Below, piece after piece: positions 17,271 through 25,436 of a stretch of DNA of 64,000 bases. Each line of letters begins with the position of its first letter. The stretch's first letter is position 1. Where the stretch lies: the NCBI RefSeq assembly GCF_019880205.1, contig NZ_CP082293.1, positions 62,001-126,000 on the forward strand. Reading direction: 5' to 3'. The DNA is from Pantoea alfalfae (lineage in GTDB: Bacteria > Pseudomonadota > Gammaproteobacteria > Enterobacterales > Enterobacteriaceae). Under the pieces are notes generated by a model. The model had not been told where the DNA came from and did not search any database. It was given only the letters and a program-made list of their open reading frames with translations. The translations under genes and the position numbers were made by a program.

Positions 17271-17591
17271 ATGGCTAAAGTAAAATATATCCTGCCCCTG
17301 CTGCTGATCCTCGCCCTGGCCGCCTGGTGGTTTATCCCACACGACAGCGAGGAAGATAAGGCGTATTACGTCGCGGTGTTGTGCGCGATTGATCATGATA
17401 GTAAGCAGCCCCTCGACCAGCAGATGCGAAATGTTATTGAAGGCGGTAATTCTGACTATGCGCTGCAGAAAATAGCCTATAAACCGCGGCTGGGCCGCAG
17501 TGTGATTGCTCGCTGGGAGCAACTGAAGGCCGATGAGCAACAGCGCGCCGCGCAGGATAATCTTCTCTGCCAGCAGTTGCTGAAACGCTGA
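17271..17591 (+). CDS. Small membrane-anchored protein (copy 1)
   Basis: 106 residues from ATG 17271; an in-frame GTG lies at 17262. One N-terminal membrane anchor (YILPLLLILALAAWWFIP), then a polar domain with SEEDKAYYVAVLCAIDH and NSDYALQKIAYKPRLGRS. Two cysteines. Family not recognised. A near copy lies at 32994-33305; the C-terminal 75 residues are almost identical while the second copy has a scrambled anchor. The two copies bracket the relic-rich island. Confidence 0.75.
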   Translation: MAKVKYILPLLLILALAAWWFIPHDSEEDKAYYVAVLCAIDHDSKQPLDQQMRNVIEGGNSDYALQKIAYKPRLGRSVIARWEQLKADEQQRAAQDNLLCQQLLKR

Positions 17592-17622
17592 TTTCTGGTG
17601 AGCGTGTTTATCTTATTATTCG

Positions 17623-17826
17623 AATAATTTCGCGCTGGTCATCATTATTGCTGCGCCCGCCTTGCCTTATTCCTCAGCACCTGAAATCAGCGTGGGTTTA
17701 CCGTTTACGGCTGAAAGAGATGCATTAAAAATAGTGTCTGAACCTATTGATGGTGCTGAAAGAAGTCTCATTATGACAGCATACAGTTTCACCAATAAGC
17801 CGACTGCGGCGGCACTGGCTGGGTGA
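17623..17826 (+). pseudogene. N-terminal remnant of PLD-family (Nuc-like) nuclease
   Basis: About 67 codons with a hydrophobic signal-like stretch (FALVIIIAAPALP) followed by EISVGLPFTAERDALKIV and RSLIMTAYSFTN, which matches the start of plasmid-encoded phospholipase-D-superfamily endonucleases such as Nuc of pKM101. No good start codon is visible, and a TGA at 17824 ends it well before the catalytic HKD motif. A relic, not a functional gene. Confidence 0.6.
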
Positions 17827-17932
17827 GCTGGCGCCTGCAGCAGACGGCTGCCCGGATTCGCATTGGTCGCGTTCAGCTGGAAGAATCTCTGCTGCTCATG
17901 GTCATGAAAGATACGCCGCAGGTTATCGCTAA

Positions 17933-18551
17933 CCGGGAACACCTGAGAGCGGCCGGAAAGAACAAATGGCGACGTATCATCGTTTCTGTGCAGGCTGGAG
18001 TGAAGCCGGTGAAGCACGACGGAAGACTATACTGCCGCTGGGACTGTTTTCTGGTTTTCCAGATTTGGTTCTGCCTGAAGACGTTCGTCACCGCCTGGAG
18101 CGTAGCTTTAGCCGCGAGCCTGGCGACTGGCGCAGGGGGATGAAAGTCGTGATTATCGCTGAAACAGAGCCGCCGGAAACATCGTTCAGGCAAACAGACG
18201 GGCGTAGCCGGCCGACCAGCTGCATTATCGTGATTGATGTGGCGCTGATGACGGTCAGCCCACGCTTTATTCAGCTGGATTCCGGCTATGAGGGGGCTGT
18301 GGCAGGAAAAACGCGCCTTTATCAAGCCTCTGCGCTACGACGGTGAAGAAGATGTGTTTCCGGATTTTGTGCTCAAAGACGTTCCTGGCGTGGACGCGCT
18401 TCCGATGGAAGTGTTCGGCATGAACTTGCCAGAGTACCTGCAGCGCAGGCAGGTAAAAACCTCTCACTATGATGCGGAATTTGGGCCCGGCCGTTGGTGG
18501 TACTGGGATGCTGCTGCGAAGTCAGACATGCCTGCATTTCCCTGCGCCTGA
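17933..18551 (+). pseudogene. Frameshifted C-terminal remnant of a DUF1173 protein
   Basis: The first frame (to about 18290) reads TYHRFCAGW, KTILPLGLFSGFPDLVLP, EPGDWRRGMKVVIIAE, PRFIQLDSGYEG. After a run of five G (18292-18296) the next frame continues LWQEKRAFIKPLRYDG, EDVFPDFVL, LPMEVFGM and YDAEFGPGRWWYWDAA to a stop at 18551. Removing one G joins them. This order matches, from memory, the end of DUF1173 proteins of plasmids and integrative elements. The N-terminal part is missing. Confidence 0.6.
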
Positions 18552-18671
18552 CACTGGTGTCTTTTAACTGCAGGGAGATATGGCTGAAGTACCGTATCTG
18601 TTTATCCTGTGCCTGACTGGTTGTCAGGCCTGAACGCGGAAGGTATTGTTCAAGAAGCGTCAGGACGATAA

Positions 18672-19157
18672 ATGAAGCTGAACCTGCAGGAGCTGGCAGT
18701 GGACACGACTGAAGAACTCAATAACACCTATTTCTACGCAGGCAGACCCAACCTCACCGCCGGTGAGCTATTTATCATGATTTTCTGTGAAGAAGTCGCC
18801 GAACAGCTGGGGATTGATGATTTCGGCGCGATCGTGGCCATTCTGTCCGGACGTAATGTCCTGACTACCCGCACCAAACCGCGCGATGCTCTCAAGGGAA
18901 CCTCCTATGCCTCACGGGCAGCACGCAGGGTGTTCCCTAAAGCCAAGTTTCCCTTCGGCATTCAGCTGCCAACCATCGTAGGGGGATACCCGCCCCGGAC
19001 CGCGCGTATTCTTTTTACGCATAAGCTCAGCACCTTTGTCGGACGGGCGATACACGTAGTGGGCTGGGTGATTCTGGCCAGAGACGTTGCCAATATCAGT
19101 TTCAATTCAGTCAGACTGAATAATGCCATCGCCCGCGGGGAGGATAAGTTATGGTAG
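18672..19157 (+). CDS. STM2901-family protein
   Basis: 161 residues. Helical N-terminal half (ELFIMIFCEEVAEQLGIDDFGAIVAILSGRNVL), then a basic region and a hydrophobic segment (FVGRAIHVVGWVILARDVANI, about residues 121-141), ending IARGEDKLW. This resembles proteins named after Salmonella STM2901; function unknown. It overlaps the next gene by 7 nt, and the pair STM2901-DUF1493 is conserved. Intact, unlike most of its neighbours. Confidence 0.65.
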   Translation: MKLNLQELAVDTTEELNNTYFYAGRPNLTAGELFIMIFCEEVAEQLGIDDFGAIVAILSGRNVLTTRTKPRDALKGTSYASRAARRVFPKAKFPFGIQLPTIVGGYPPRTARILFTHKLSTFVGRAIHVVGWVILARDVANISFNSVRLNNAIARGEDKLW

Positions 19158-19444
19158 ATGACACCCAGACACGCGTAATGGCACTCATTGAGCCGTGGAA
19201 CGGTCGCTCACTGCTGACGTTCCGGAAAAAAACACTCACGCCAGAGACGTCGCTCAATCTGGACATGAAGCTGGACCCTGAAGATGCTGCGGAATGCCTT
19301 CAGAACGTCTTCGATGCGTTTGCAATGGATTCTGACCAGGTGAATTTTAGCCTCTACTATCCAGAAAACCCGCGCGAGGCCATCCCTCTTACTATCGAAA
19401 TGTTGATCGAGTCAGTCCGGGCCAGGATATGGTGCTATGACTGA
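19151..19444 (+). CDS. DUF1493-family protein
   Basis: 97 residues. Pattern 'LTPETSLNLDMKLDPEDAAECLQNVFDAFAMD' followed by 'FSLYYPENP' and 'PLTIEMLIESVRARIW' fits DUF1493 (STM2902-like), a small acidic acyl-carrier-like fold of unknown role. Slightly short compared with the family. Translationally coupled to the STM2901-family gene. Confidence 0.7.
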   Translation: MVDDTQTRVMALIEPWNGRSLLTFRKKTLTPETSLNLDMKLDPEDAAECLQNVFDAFAMDSDQVNFSLYYPENPREAIPLTIEMLIESVRARIWCYD

Positions 19445-19466
19445 TACATAAGATGTCAGAGACAGT

Positions 19467-20241
19467 TATCATTGTTAAGGAGCAATAACCATCCACAATT
19501 ACGTGCGCGAAGTGCAACGTGAGTTGAGGGCCCTTATTTCCACTTTTTAGCTGAAAATAGAACAGCTTGCCCGCTTCAAAATCAAAATCCTTCGACAGTA
19601 TACTTGTTGAAGAATCTTCCAATTCATAGTGATCTACTTCGTCCAGAGCGGGGGCATCGTATTGCCAGAATTCACCATCCTGCTCCCGGATTTTGAGATA
19701 CAGTGAAGGAACAAAGCAGAGCAGGTCCCTTATGCCTTTTCTCAGCGATTCTATGAGATATCCCTCTGGAAACTGTAGCGTCACGGACACCGCATCCCGA
19801 CGTATCTGGTATCTGAAATAATTGTCACAGTAGTATCCCTGCGAGGGTAGTGTGCGGCTGAAAGTCGGTAATAGAGGGCTTCCTGCAGAGTGCGCAACGG
19901 CAGTGGTGGGTAATGTTTCACACTCTTTAGCCAGGGTATGCAGCAATTGTTTTTTATCCGGTGCAGGTAACCTGACCGCATAGGCCATTTCGAGCTCAAT
20001 TATCAGTTCAACAATTTCCAGGGATGTGAGATGCAGGTCTCCAAGTGTGTAGTGTGACGGAAACGCGTAAGCTTTGATGCGTCTGGCCAGCAGGCGCAGG
20101 TTTTTCTCTTCGAGCGCAAATTCATAATGCTTACGTAGTGCATGCTCATCAGTCTTTCCGTTCGGGTTTAACGGAAGGTTATCGACCTGACAGATGTGAT
20201 TAGGCAGAGCATAGCCAGGCGGGAAAGAAGATGCTGCTCAT
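19467..20241 (-). pseudogene. NRPS remnant: adenylation end, carrier protein, condensation start
   Basis: Reading the minus strand from 20241: the end of an adenylation domain (PPGYALPNHI, then the A10 motif LPLNPNGKTD), a carrier protein with a candidate phosphopantetheine serine in DLHLTSLEIVELI, then the first part of a condensation domain that breaks off just after its active-site-like motif HFAHVIVDGY (about 19480). No start codon is present, a stop precedes the fragment, and the C-terminal part is gone. A piece of a larger synthetase, independent of the cluster at 21.5-31.6 kb. Confidence 0.65.
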
Positions 20242-20399
20242 TATTTTTCTGAGCCTGCAGCAGAAAGACCCATACCAAGCGACAGTTTTGGTCCCGTTTT
20301 TGTGTTTTTCCTGCTTAAAGAATATCCAGTAATCGTTGAGCCGGATTGTCAATTTTCAGTTCATTCATTCTTTTAATATCCTGCAATTCATACCCGGGT

Positions 20400-20816
20400 T
20401 TAATATACCCAGTCTTCCAGAGCCAGATCCGGAACACGCGCAAATTCCCGCGTATTGTTCGTCACCAGCACGGCGCCAGCCGAGATGGCGTGCCCGGCAA
20501 TCGCCGTATCGTTCGGGCCGATCGATGTCCCGGCCTGGCGCAGCGCCACTTTAATCTCCGTGGTGGCATCCACCGCGGCGCGATCCCAGGGCAGGACGGC
20601 ATCGAGCCGGGCGCAGAACGCGTCAACCAGCTGTGCGTGTCGCGGCGAGGCCTTCGGGCCGGTGGCGCCGAAGCGCATCTCTGAGTAGGTGATGGCCGAC
20701 ACCACGATGCGGTGGCCGCGCATCACTGCCTGCTCCAGGCGCTTCAGTACGGCTTCCGGCTGCTCGCGCATGATGAACGAGCAGATACAGGTATCCAGCA
20801 TATAGGTTGTGTTCAC
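20400..20816 (-). CDS. vapC: VapC PIN-domain toxin
   Basis: 138 residues. PIN-domain ribonuclease with the acidic active-site residues in YMLDTCICSF (Asp8), SAITYSEMRFG (Glu near 46), IGPNDTAIAGHA (Asp near 102) and TNNTREF. VapC toxins cut tRNA or rRNA when freed from antitoxin. Its start overlaps the antitoxin stop by 4 nt (20813-20816). Length normal, residues intact, so probably functional. It may stabilise the island. Confidence 0.93.
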   Translation of the reverse strand: MNTTYMLDTCICSFIMREQPEAVLKRLEQAVMRGHRIVVSAITYSEMRFGATGPKASPRHAQLVDAFCARLDAVLPWDRAAVDATTEIKVALRQAGTSIGPNDTAIAGHAISAGAVLVTNNTREFARVPDLALEDWVY

Positions 20817-21043
20817 AGGTTAAATCGTCCTTCGTCGCTGACAACGTCTTCGCGCTCTGCCATAAAGTCCGGATCGGCCTTTTCGAGTTCAAGGTATGAG
20901 CCCCAGGTCGGCCGGGCGGGACGCAGGATGATGCTGTCCCCTTCCCGGATGATTTCGAGTTCGCTCACTCCTTCAAAATCCATGTCACGAGGAAGACGAA
21001 TGGCGCGATTGTTGCCGTTTTTAAAAATGGATACGGTTCTCAT
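20813..21043 (-). CDS. vapB: VapB antitoxin
   Basis: 76 residues from ATG 21043, which follows GGAAGGAG. N-terminal AbrB/SpoVT-type swapped-hairpin DNA-binding domain (TVSIFKNGNNRAIRLPRDM), C-terminal acidic VapC-binding tail. Forms an operon with vapC and should autoregulate. A longer open frame upstream is not needed. Confidence 0.92.
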   Translation of the reverse strand: MRTVSIFKNGNNRAIRLPRDMDFEGVSELEIIREGDSIILRPARPTWGSYLELEKADPDFMAEREDVVSDEGRFNL

Positions 21044-21120
21044 GGTTACTCCTTCCGGTCGGATTTCCGACACTGTGCCGATACCGGCTATTTTTTGTGG
21101 CAGAACAGCGCTGCATAGAT

Positions 21121-21203
21121 AAAGCATATGCGATGTATATGAAGATGTAAAGCATATGCATCTGTTAAGTATATGCAGATGCAGGACATATGTATATGCA
21201 TCA
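21121..21203. repeat. Degenerate ATATGCATC repeats upstream of vapBC
   Basis: About 80 bp built from repeats of AAAGCATATGC (21121 and 21150), TATATGCAGATGC and TATATGCATCAC. GCATATGC palindromes occur at 21124-21131 and 21153-21160. It could be the VapBC operator region or a decayed repeat array. It lies 80-160 bp upstream of vapB. Confidence 0.4.
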
Positions 21204-21229
21204 CATATTCTGATTTGTCTCTTTTTATC

Positions 21230-21258
21230 GAAGATCCGAAAAAAGGCAGAAGCGGATC
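21230..21258. repeat. 29-bp direct repeat, left copy, flanking the biosynthetic cluster
   Basis: Begins GAAGATCCGAAAAA and ends CGGATC. Identical at 26 of 29 positions to 31894-31922, same orientation. In both places it sits in a + strand open stretch that reads EDPKKG..GS, so it may be what is left of a repeated coding element. The two copies enclose the whole cluster with its regulator. Confidence 0.55.
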
Positions 21259-21402
21259 CCGAGAGATATTTTTTGCTGAGGGTCGTTTAGTAAAATTGAA
21301 GGTAACTTTAGGGAGTAAATGCTTTGCCAGTGCGGCATGAACAGCCAAGGCAACCCCGGATATACGGAGGCTCACTATGCATGAGAAATGATCAGGACAG
21401 GA

Positions 21403-21425
21403 AAAGCCGCATAAGCGGCGTTTTT
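21403..21425. terminator. Bidirectional hairpin downstream of the biosynthetic operon
   Basis: AAAAGCCGC-ataa-GCGGCGTTTTT. The stem is GCCGC/GCGGC with A and T tracts on the two sides, so it could stop transcription in both directions. It lies 115 bp past the last gene of the cluster. Confidence 0.6.
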
Positions 21426-21538
21426 ACTGTTCGAATTGTAGAGTTTGTTGTCCTGATGGGGTCCGAAAGTATTTTTCGTCTCAGATCAGAACTGCAAGTT
21501 CTGAATCTCAGGCGTTAACTTGATGAATATATTAATTT

Positions 21539-22837
21539 TTAAGCGCCGAATATTTTTTCCCGATACGTTCCTTCTGAATATTCAGTTTTATACACGCCTC
21601 TGTTCTTCAGTTCCGGGATTAAATAGCCTATAAAATCCTCATAAGTTCCGGAGTTCACTATGCTGGGCAGGTTAAACCCGTCCGCGCCGTTTTGCTGTAA
21701 AGTAACAATTTTATCAGCCAGTTCTGAAGGACCGCCCACCATAACGCACCCCAGTCCTCCGACAGCCGCACGCCGGATCAGCTCGCCGACAGTTTCGGGA
21801 CATTTACTGTGACCTGATACTGTAAACTGCTCAGCAAATGACTGAATGGCCTCTGATTGAAAGGAAGCCAGCGGGCGGAGTGGATCCTGGTCGGTCAGAT
21901 CAATACCCAGCCAGGCAGAAGCTAAAATCTCCGCACCCTTTATATCTGCAAAATGCAGCATATGTTCATACTTCTGCTGAGCGACTCTGTTATTTTCTGC
22001 CGTGATAAAAGTTACCTGAGGGATGATACGGTAGGACGTGCGCGGCCTCTTCCGTTCTGAGAACTTATGGATTATGCCGGACATGAGACGGTTAGTATTT
22101 TCTACCGACTTACCGGCCAGGAAAACGCACTCTGCATTTTTAGCGGCAAAAGCGAGTCCTGTATCAGATGCTCCGGCCTGGTAGAGAACGGGGTAGCCCT
22201 GCGGAGAGTACGCTGACAGACCGTATCCGGAGAATTTTATATAATCCCCCTCAAATCTCACTTTTTTTGCAGATGAAAAGAAAGTGTCATCCGGGATGGT
22301 GGTCATCCGGGGGGGGGCGGCCCACATTTCCATGCACAGCGAGACGTACTCCTCTGCATAAAGGTACCTTTCTTTATGATTCAGAGGAGCGATGAGCCCC
22401 ATTGCCTGCATGGCCGATGGCAGATAAGACGTGACGATGTTCCAGGCCATTCTGCCCCGGGTAAGATGATCCAGCGTACTCATCTTTCTGGTAAACAGAT
22501 AAGGTGTGTCAGCAAAAACTGACGAGGTCATGCCGAAGCATAAGTTACGCGTCACGGATGCCATAAGCGCGACCGCCGGGGCTGGATCGTGAAGAGGGAA
22601 CTGAATGCCCCTGGACATGCAATATTCTGACTCATCATTTTTCTGAGTATGGAGGCCTAAAACATCAGCAAAAAAAACCCCATCGAACAGAGCGTCCTCC
22701 AGCGTGCTGGCCAGCTTTTCCCAGTAATCCGGAGTCATAAAACCGGCACAGTGATTGTCCGGATTTTTCCACTGGCCCGGATTAAGATGGGTAAGGGAGT
22801 TAAGGACAAAGGCATTAAAAATTAACGGGCTTTTCAT
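21539..22837 (-). CDS. NtaA/SnaA/DszA-type FMN-dependent monooxygenase
   Basis: 432 residues. Luciferase-like fold of the NtaA/SnaA/DszA group: early FNAFVLNSLTHLNPGQW, WEKLASTLEDALFDGVFFADVLG (about 39-61), RGIQFPLHDPAPAVALMASVT, DHLTRGRMAWNIVTSYLPSA and YPVLYQAGASDTGLAFAAKNAECVF. Such enzymes use FMNH2 from a separate reductase to oxidise N, S or C atoms; no reductase gene is adjacent. Last gene of the cluster, overlapping the PLP enzyme by 23 nt with GAGAGG before the ATG. It would tailor the product, for example by N-oxidation. Substrate unknown. Confidence 0.88.
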   Translation of the reverse strand: MKSPLIFNAFVLNSLTHLNPGQWKNPDNHCAGFMTPDYWEKLASTLEDALFDGVFFADVLGLHTQKNDESEYCMSRGIQFPLHDPAPAVALMASVTRNLCFGMTSSVFADTPYLFTRKMSTLDHLTRGRMAWNIVTSYLPSAMQAMGLIAPLNHKERYLYAEEYVSLCMEMWAAPPRMTTIPDDTFFSSAKKVRFEGDYIKFSGYGLSAYSPQGYPVLYQAGASDTGLAFAAKNAECVFLAGKSVENTNRLMSGIIHKFSERKRPRTSYRIIPQVTFITAENNRVAQQKYEHMLHFADIKGAEILASAWLGIDLTDQDPLRPLASFQSEAIQSFAEQFTVSGHSKCPETVGELIRRAAVGGLGCVMVGGPSELADKIVTLQQNGADGFNLPSIVNSGTYEDFIGYLIPELKNRGVYKTEYSEGTYREKIFGA

Positions 22838-24053
22838 TAAGCACCTCTCTTTCTGTCATCAAAGAGTTCAGCTTTGCCAGAAAGGCGCTGATCTGCTCCT
22901 TCTTCATATCAGCCCTTAAGGTGATCCGTATTGCCGGGCTTGATTTAGGTACAACGGGGAAAAATACCGGAGAGGTAAGGAAGCCCTCCTCTGCCAGCTT
23001 TGTGCTGAGCCAGATGCATTCTTCTGCGCTCAAACACCGAATTAACCTTACCGGACTGGGGCTCGAATCACCTCTTGTGCCGCGGAGTTGATCAAAATGA
23101 TGGATGTTATCAGACAGCTTTTTTTGCAGCCGGGGCAGCAATGCCGAGTGGTGTATCGCCAGTGAAGCCATTCCGGCGCCTATGCCGGCCGCATTCAGGC
23201 TCTGGGACCAGTTAACCGGGCCGCCGTACTGTTCAATTACCGGGGTGATCTTTTTATCTCCGTACAGTATAACGCCACCCGAAGCGCCAAATGCCTTGGC
23301 CAGGGAAGCAACAATAAAGGTGTTTTCAGGGAGTTCAGTAAAGTAAGAGCGGGCATAACCGGTACCGCAGGTGCCAGAAATGCTCATTGCATGAGAATCA
23401 TCGTAGAACAGACCAAGCCCGTACTTATTCTGAAGGCTCACGATTTCAGTGATGGGCGATATACCACCCATGCTGTAAAAGGAATCCGCCACGTAAATAA
23501 CGTGCTGATTAGTTTTACAGATGTCCTCTAAAGCGGTGACGTCATTATGGCCGATAGTCATTACAGACGTTTCTTCTGCGCACAATGCTTTGAGATGATT
23601 CATTGAATAATGCGCGAACCGGTCGAACACCATTAACGGCTTTATACCGCCGTTAAAAATACCTGATGCCAGTAAAGGTAACATTGCTGCTGATGCACTG
23701 CTGCAGGAAAGCGTTACCAGGGCATGCGCGTTGAAATGATCGCTGAGCGCATTCTGATAGTTGTCCAGCAGAGCGAGGCGGCAGCGGTTCCTTGAGCAGG
23801 CTACGCGCAGCGTTGCCTGTTCCTGGATAGCCTTTATGGCACCTTGCTGAATTTCCGGCGCATAGTCCAGGCCAAGATAGGACGTAGTGCAGAAGTGGAT
23901 GAAATCACGTCCATACTGATCCGTCAGGCTGTTATCTCCGTTTACCGTGACGCTCAGTTGACTAGTTCTGGAGCGACGTGCTTTATTCCAGTGAGGGGAT
24001 GAAGTTTCATGAACCTTGCTGATGTTCGAGTGTGTCTTAAAATTATTCATCAA
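22815..24053 (-). CDS. Alpha-oxoamine-synthase-like PLP enzyme
   Basis: 412 residues, fold type I PLP enzyme of the AOS family (BioF, Kbl, HemA). Visible: SYLGLDY (58-64), D144..H148 ring-stacking region FDRFAHYS, DSFYSMGGISP (190-200), DDSH (218-221) and Schiff-base Lys253 in VASLAKAFGASGG, then SPAIRIT with Arg377. These enzymes join an amino acid and an acyl-CoA (or acyl carrier) with loss of CO2. The usual glycine-rich GSGGSR segment is replaced by RVACSRNR (83-90), so the acyl donor or reaction may differ. Next gene in the cluster after the ATP-grasp at 24200, with a 146-bp gap. Confidence 0.85.
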   Translation of the reverse strand: MMNNFKTHSNISKVHETSSPHWNKARRSRTSQLSVTVNGDNSLTDQYGRDFIHFCTTSYLGLDYAPEIQQGAIKAIQEQATLRVACSRNRCRLALLDNYQNALSDHFNAHALVTLSCSSASAAMLPLLASGIFNGGIKPLMVFDRFAHYSMNHLKALCAEETSVMTIGHNDVTALEDICKTNQHVIYVADSFYSMGGISPITEIVSLQNKYGLGLFYDDSHAMSISGTCGTGYARSYFTELPENTFIVASLAKAFGASGGVILYGDKKITPVIEQYGGPVNWSQSLNAAGIGAGMASLAIHHSALLPRLQKKLSDNIHHFDQLRGTRGDSSPSPVRLIRCLSAEECIWLSTKLAEEGFLTSPVFFPVVPKSSPAIRITLRADMKKEQISAFLAKLNSLMTEREVLNEKPVNF

Positions 24054-24199
24054 TGTTTTCCTTACTTATGCTGAATATATGGCGCAATAATATTCAGACG
24101 CAAAGATCCGGGAATGGTCGCACCATATGGAGTGATCGCATTTTAAAAACAGGTATCAGGCGTTCTGCAGTTCCCGCTCAGACGAATCCGGAAAATAAT

Positions 24200-25324
24200 T
24201 CAACACACGACCAGATAAAGATAAGACCTCCGTTCCCTGCTGGTTAAAATCTGGGGTGAAAATGACAGCCTGATATTTTTGTCAGACAGGATACCGCTCT
24301 CTTTGAATTTCATTATTTCAGGATCGGAGTCCAGGAAAAAAATAACCTGAGCAAATCCTGAAGGTTCTGCTCTCTCTGGTAAGAACACATCTGAACCATT
24401 CAGTTTATTAAGTAGCGCGTTAACCATATCGAAACCCCATGCATCACGGATAATATCCGTAATGAAACTTCCCGCAATGCGGGGGTTAACTTCAATAATA
24501 TGAACATTATCGGATTCAGTAATGCAGTCAATATGAACAGGTCCCCAGCAGAGATTCATTGTGGCTACGACGTGCTCACAAAGCGCAGCAATATTCCTGA
24601 TGGCCTTTACACTGAGGTCGGTTTCAGAGGTGTACCCCCGCTCAATAAATAAATCACCGGCCTTTTTTTTCTTCGCCATAATACCTGCGAACTGGCCATC
24701 GAATATTTCAACGCAGTATTCGGGGCCGTTTATAAAGCTCTCTATCATTATATCTCCGGAGGGTATAATTTCAGGCAGAGCTTTATACATTTCCCTGAGG
24801 CATTGCATGTGGTCTGAAACTTCAGCCGGGGTGTGACACTTTCTTATTCCATGACTCGCCGACCCTTTAACTGGCTTTAAAACAACGGGAAAGGTTAAAT
24901 GTTCAAACCGGGATTGATATAACTCATTGTCAAGGTTGTACTGGCATGATGCACCCAGCCTGCAGCCCAGGCTGTTCAGAATTACGTCCTGGTACTTTTT
25001 TGAAACACATCGAGAGACAGCCTCAGCATCCGGTCCCGGAATGCCCAGACGATTCGAAACCTGTGCCGCCACCGAAGCATACATATCATGTGCTGTTGTA
25101 ACCCGGATATACTCGCTGTCTTTACGGATGACATTCTGAATATAGCCAGCGACATTATCTGCCGTAACAGTCAGAGTAACGACATTCACTTCTTCTTTAA
25201 AAACATGGGTCAGGTCATCATGTTCAGCAGTGATCACCGTTACGTGCAGCCCCCTGGCCAGCGCCTGGTCCACAAGATTCAGGCTGGTCCCCGTATTCCT
25301 GGCACCGATAATAACAAGATGCAT
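24200..25324 (-). CDS. ATP-grasp ligase (third in the cluster)
   Basis: 374 residues. N-terminal Rossmann-like part (LVIIGARNTGTSL), then an ATP-grasp domain: VVLKPVKGSASHGIRKC (about 150-166) for nucleotide binding, INGPEYCVEIFDG, and the metal-binding strand VHIIEVNPRIAGSF (about 285-299). A paralogue of the ligase at 26703. Such enzymes form peptide bonds through acyl phosphates. Separated from the next upstream ligase by a 112-bp gap holding a hairpin, so expression may be stepped down. Probable peptide-bond former of the cluster. Confidence 0.87.
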   Translation of the reverse strand: MHLVIIGARNTGTSLNLVDQALARGLHVTVITAEHDDLTHVFKEEVNVVTLTVTADNVAGYIQNVIRKDSEYIRVTTAHDMYASVAAQVSNRLGIPGPDAEAVSRCVSKKYQDVILNSLGCRLGASCQYNLDNELYQSRFEHLTFPVVLKPVKGSASHGIRKCHTPAEVSDHMQCLREMYKALPEIIPSGDIMIESFINGPEYCVEIFDGQFAGIMAKKKKAGDLFIERGYTSETDLSVKAIRNIAALCEHVVATMNLCWGPVHIDCITESDNVHIIEVNPRIAGSFITDIIRDAWGFDMVNALLNKLNGSDVFLPERAEPSGFAQVIFFLDSDPEIMKFKESGILSDKNIRLSFSPQILTSRERRSYLYLVVC

Positions 25325-25407
25325 AAGTTCCTCGTTTTCCCGGATAGCTCATTGCCCGTATGCAGGAATCGGCACGGGCAGATGATACTGGCTGTCAGCT
25401 GTGAGTA

Positions 25408-25431
25408 AGGCCGCCTGTGCGGCCTTTTCAG
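25408..25431. terminator. Hairpin between two ATP-grasp genes
   Basis: AAGGCCGCC-tgt-GCGGCCTTTT, a near-perfect stem just after the stop of the ligase at 25437. The T-run is better on the + strand. On the minus strand it could act as an attenuator or partial terminator inside the operon. Confidence 0.45.
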
Positions 25432-25436
25432 ATCTC

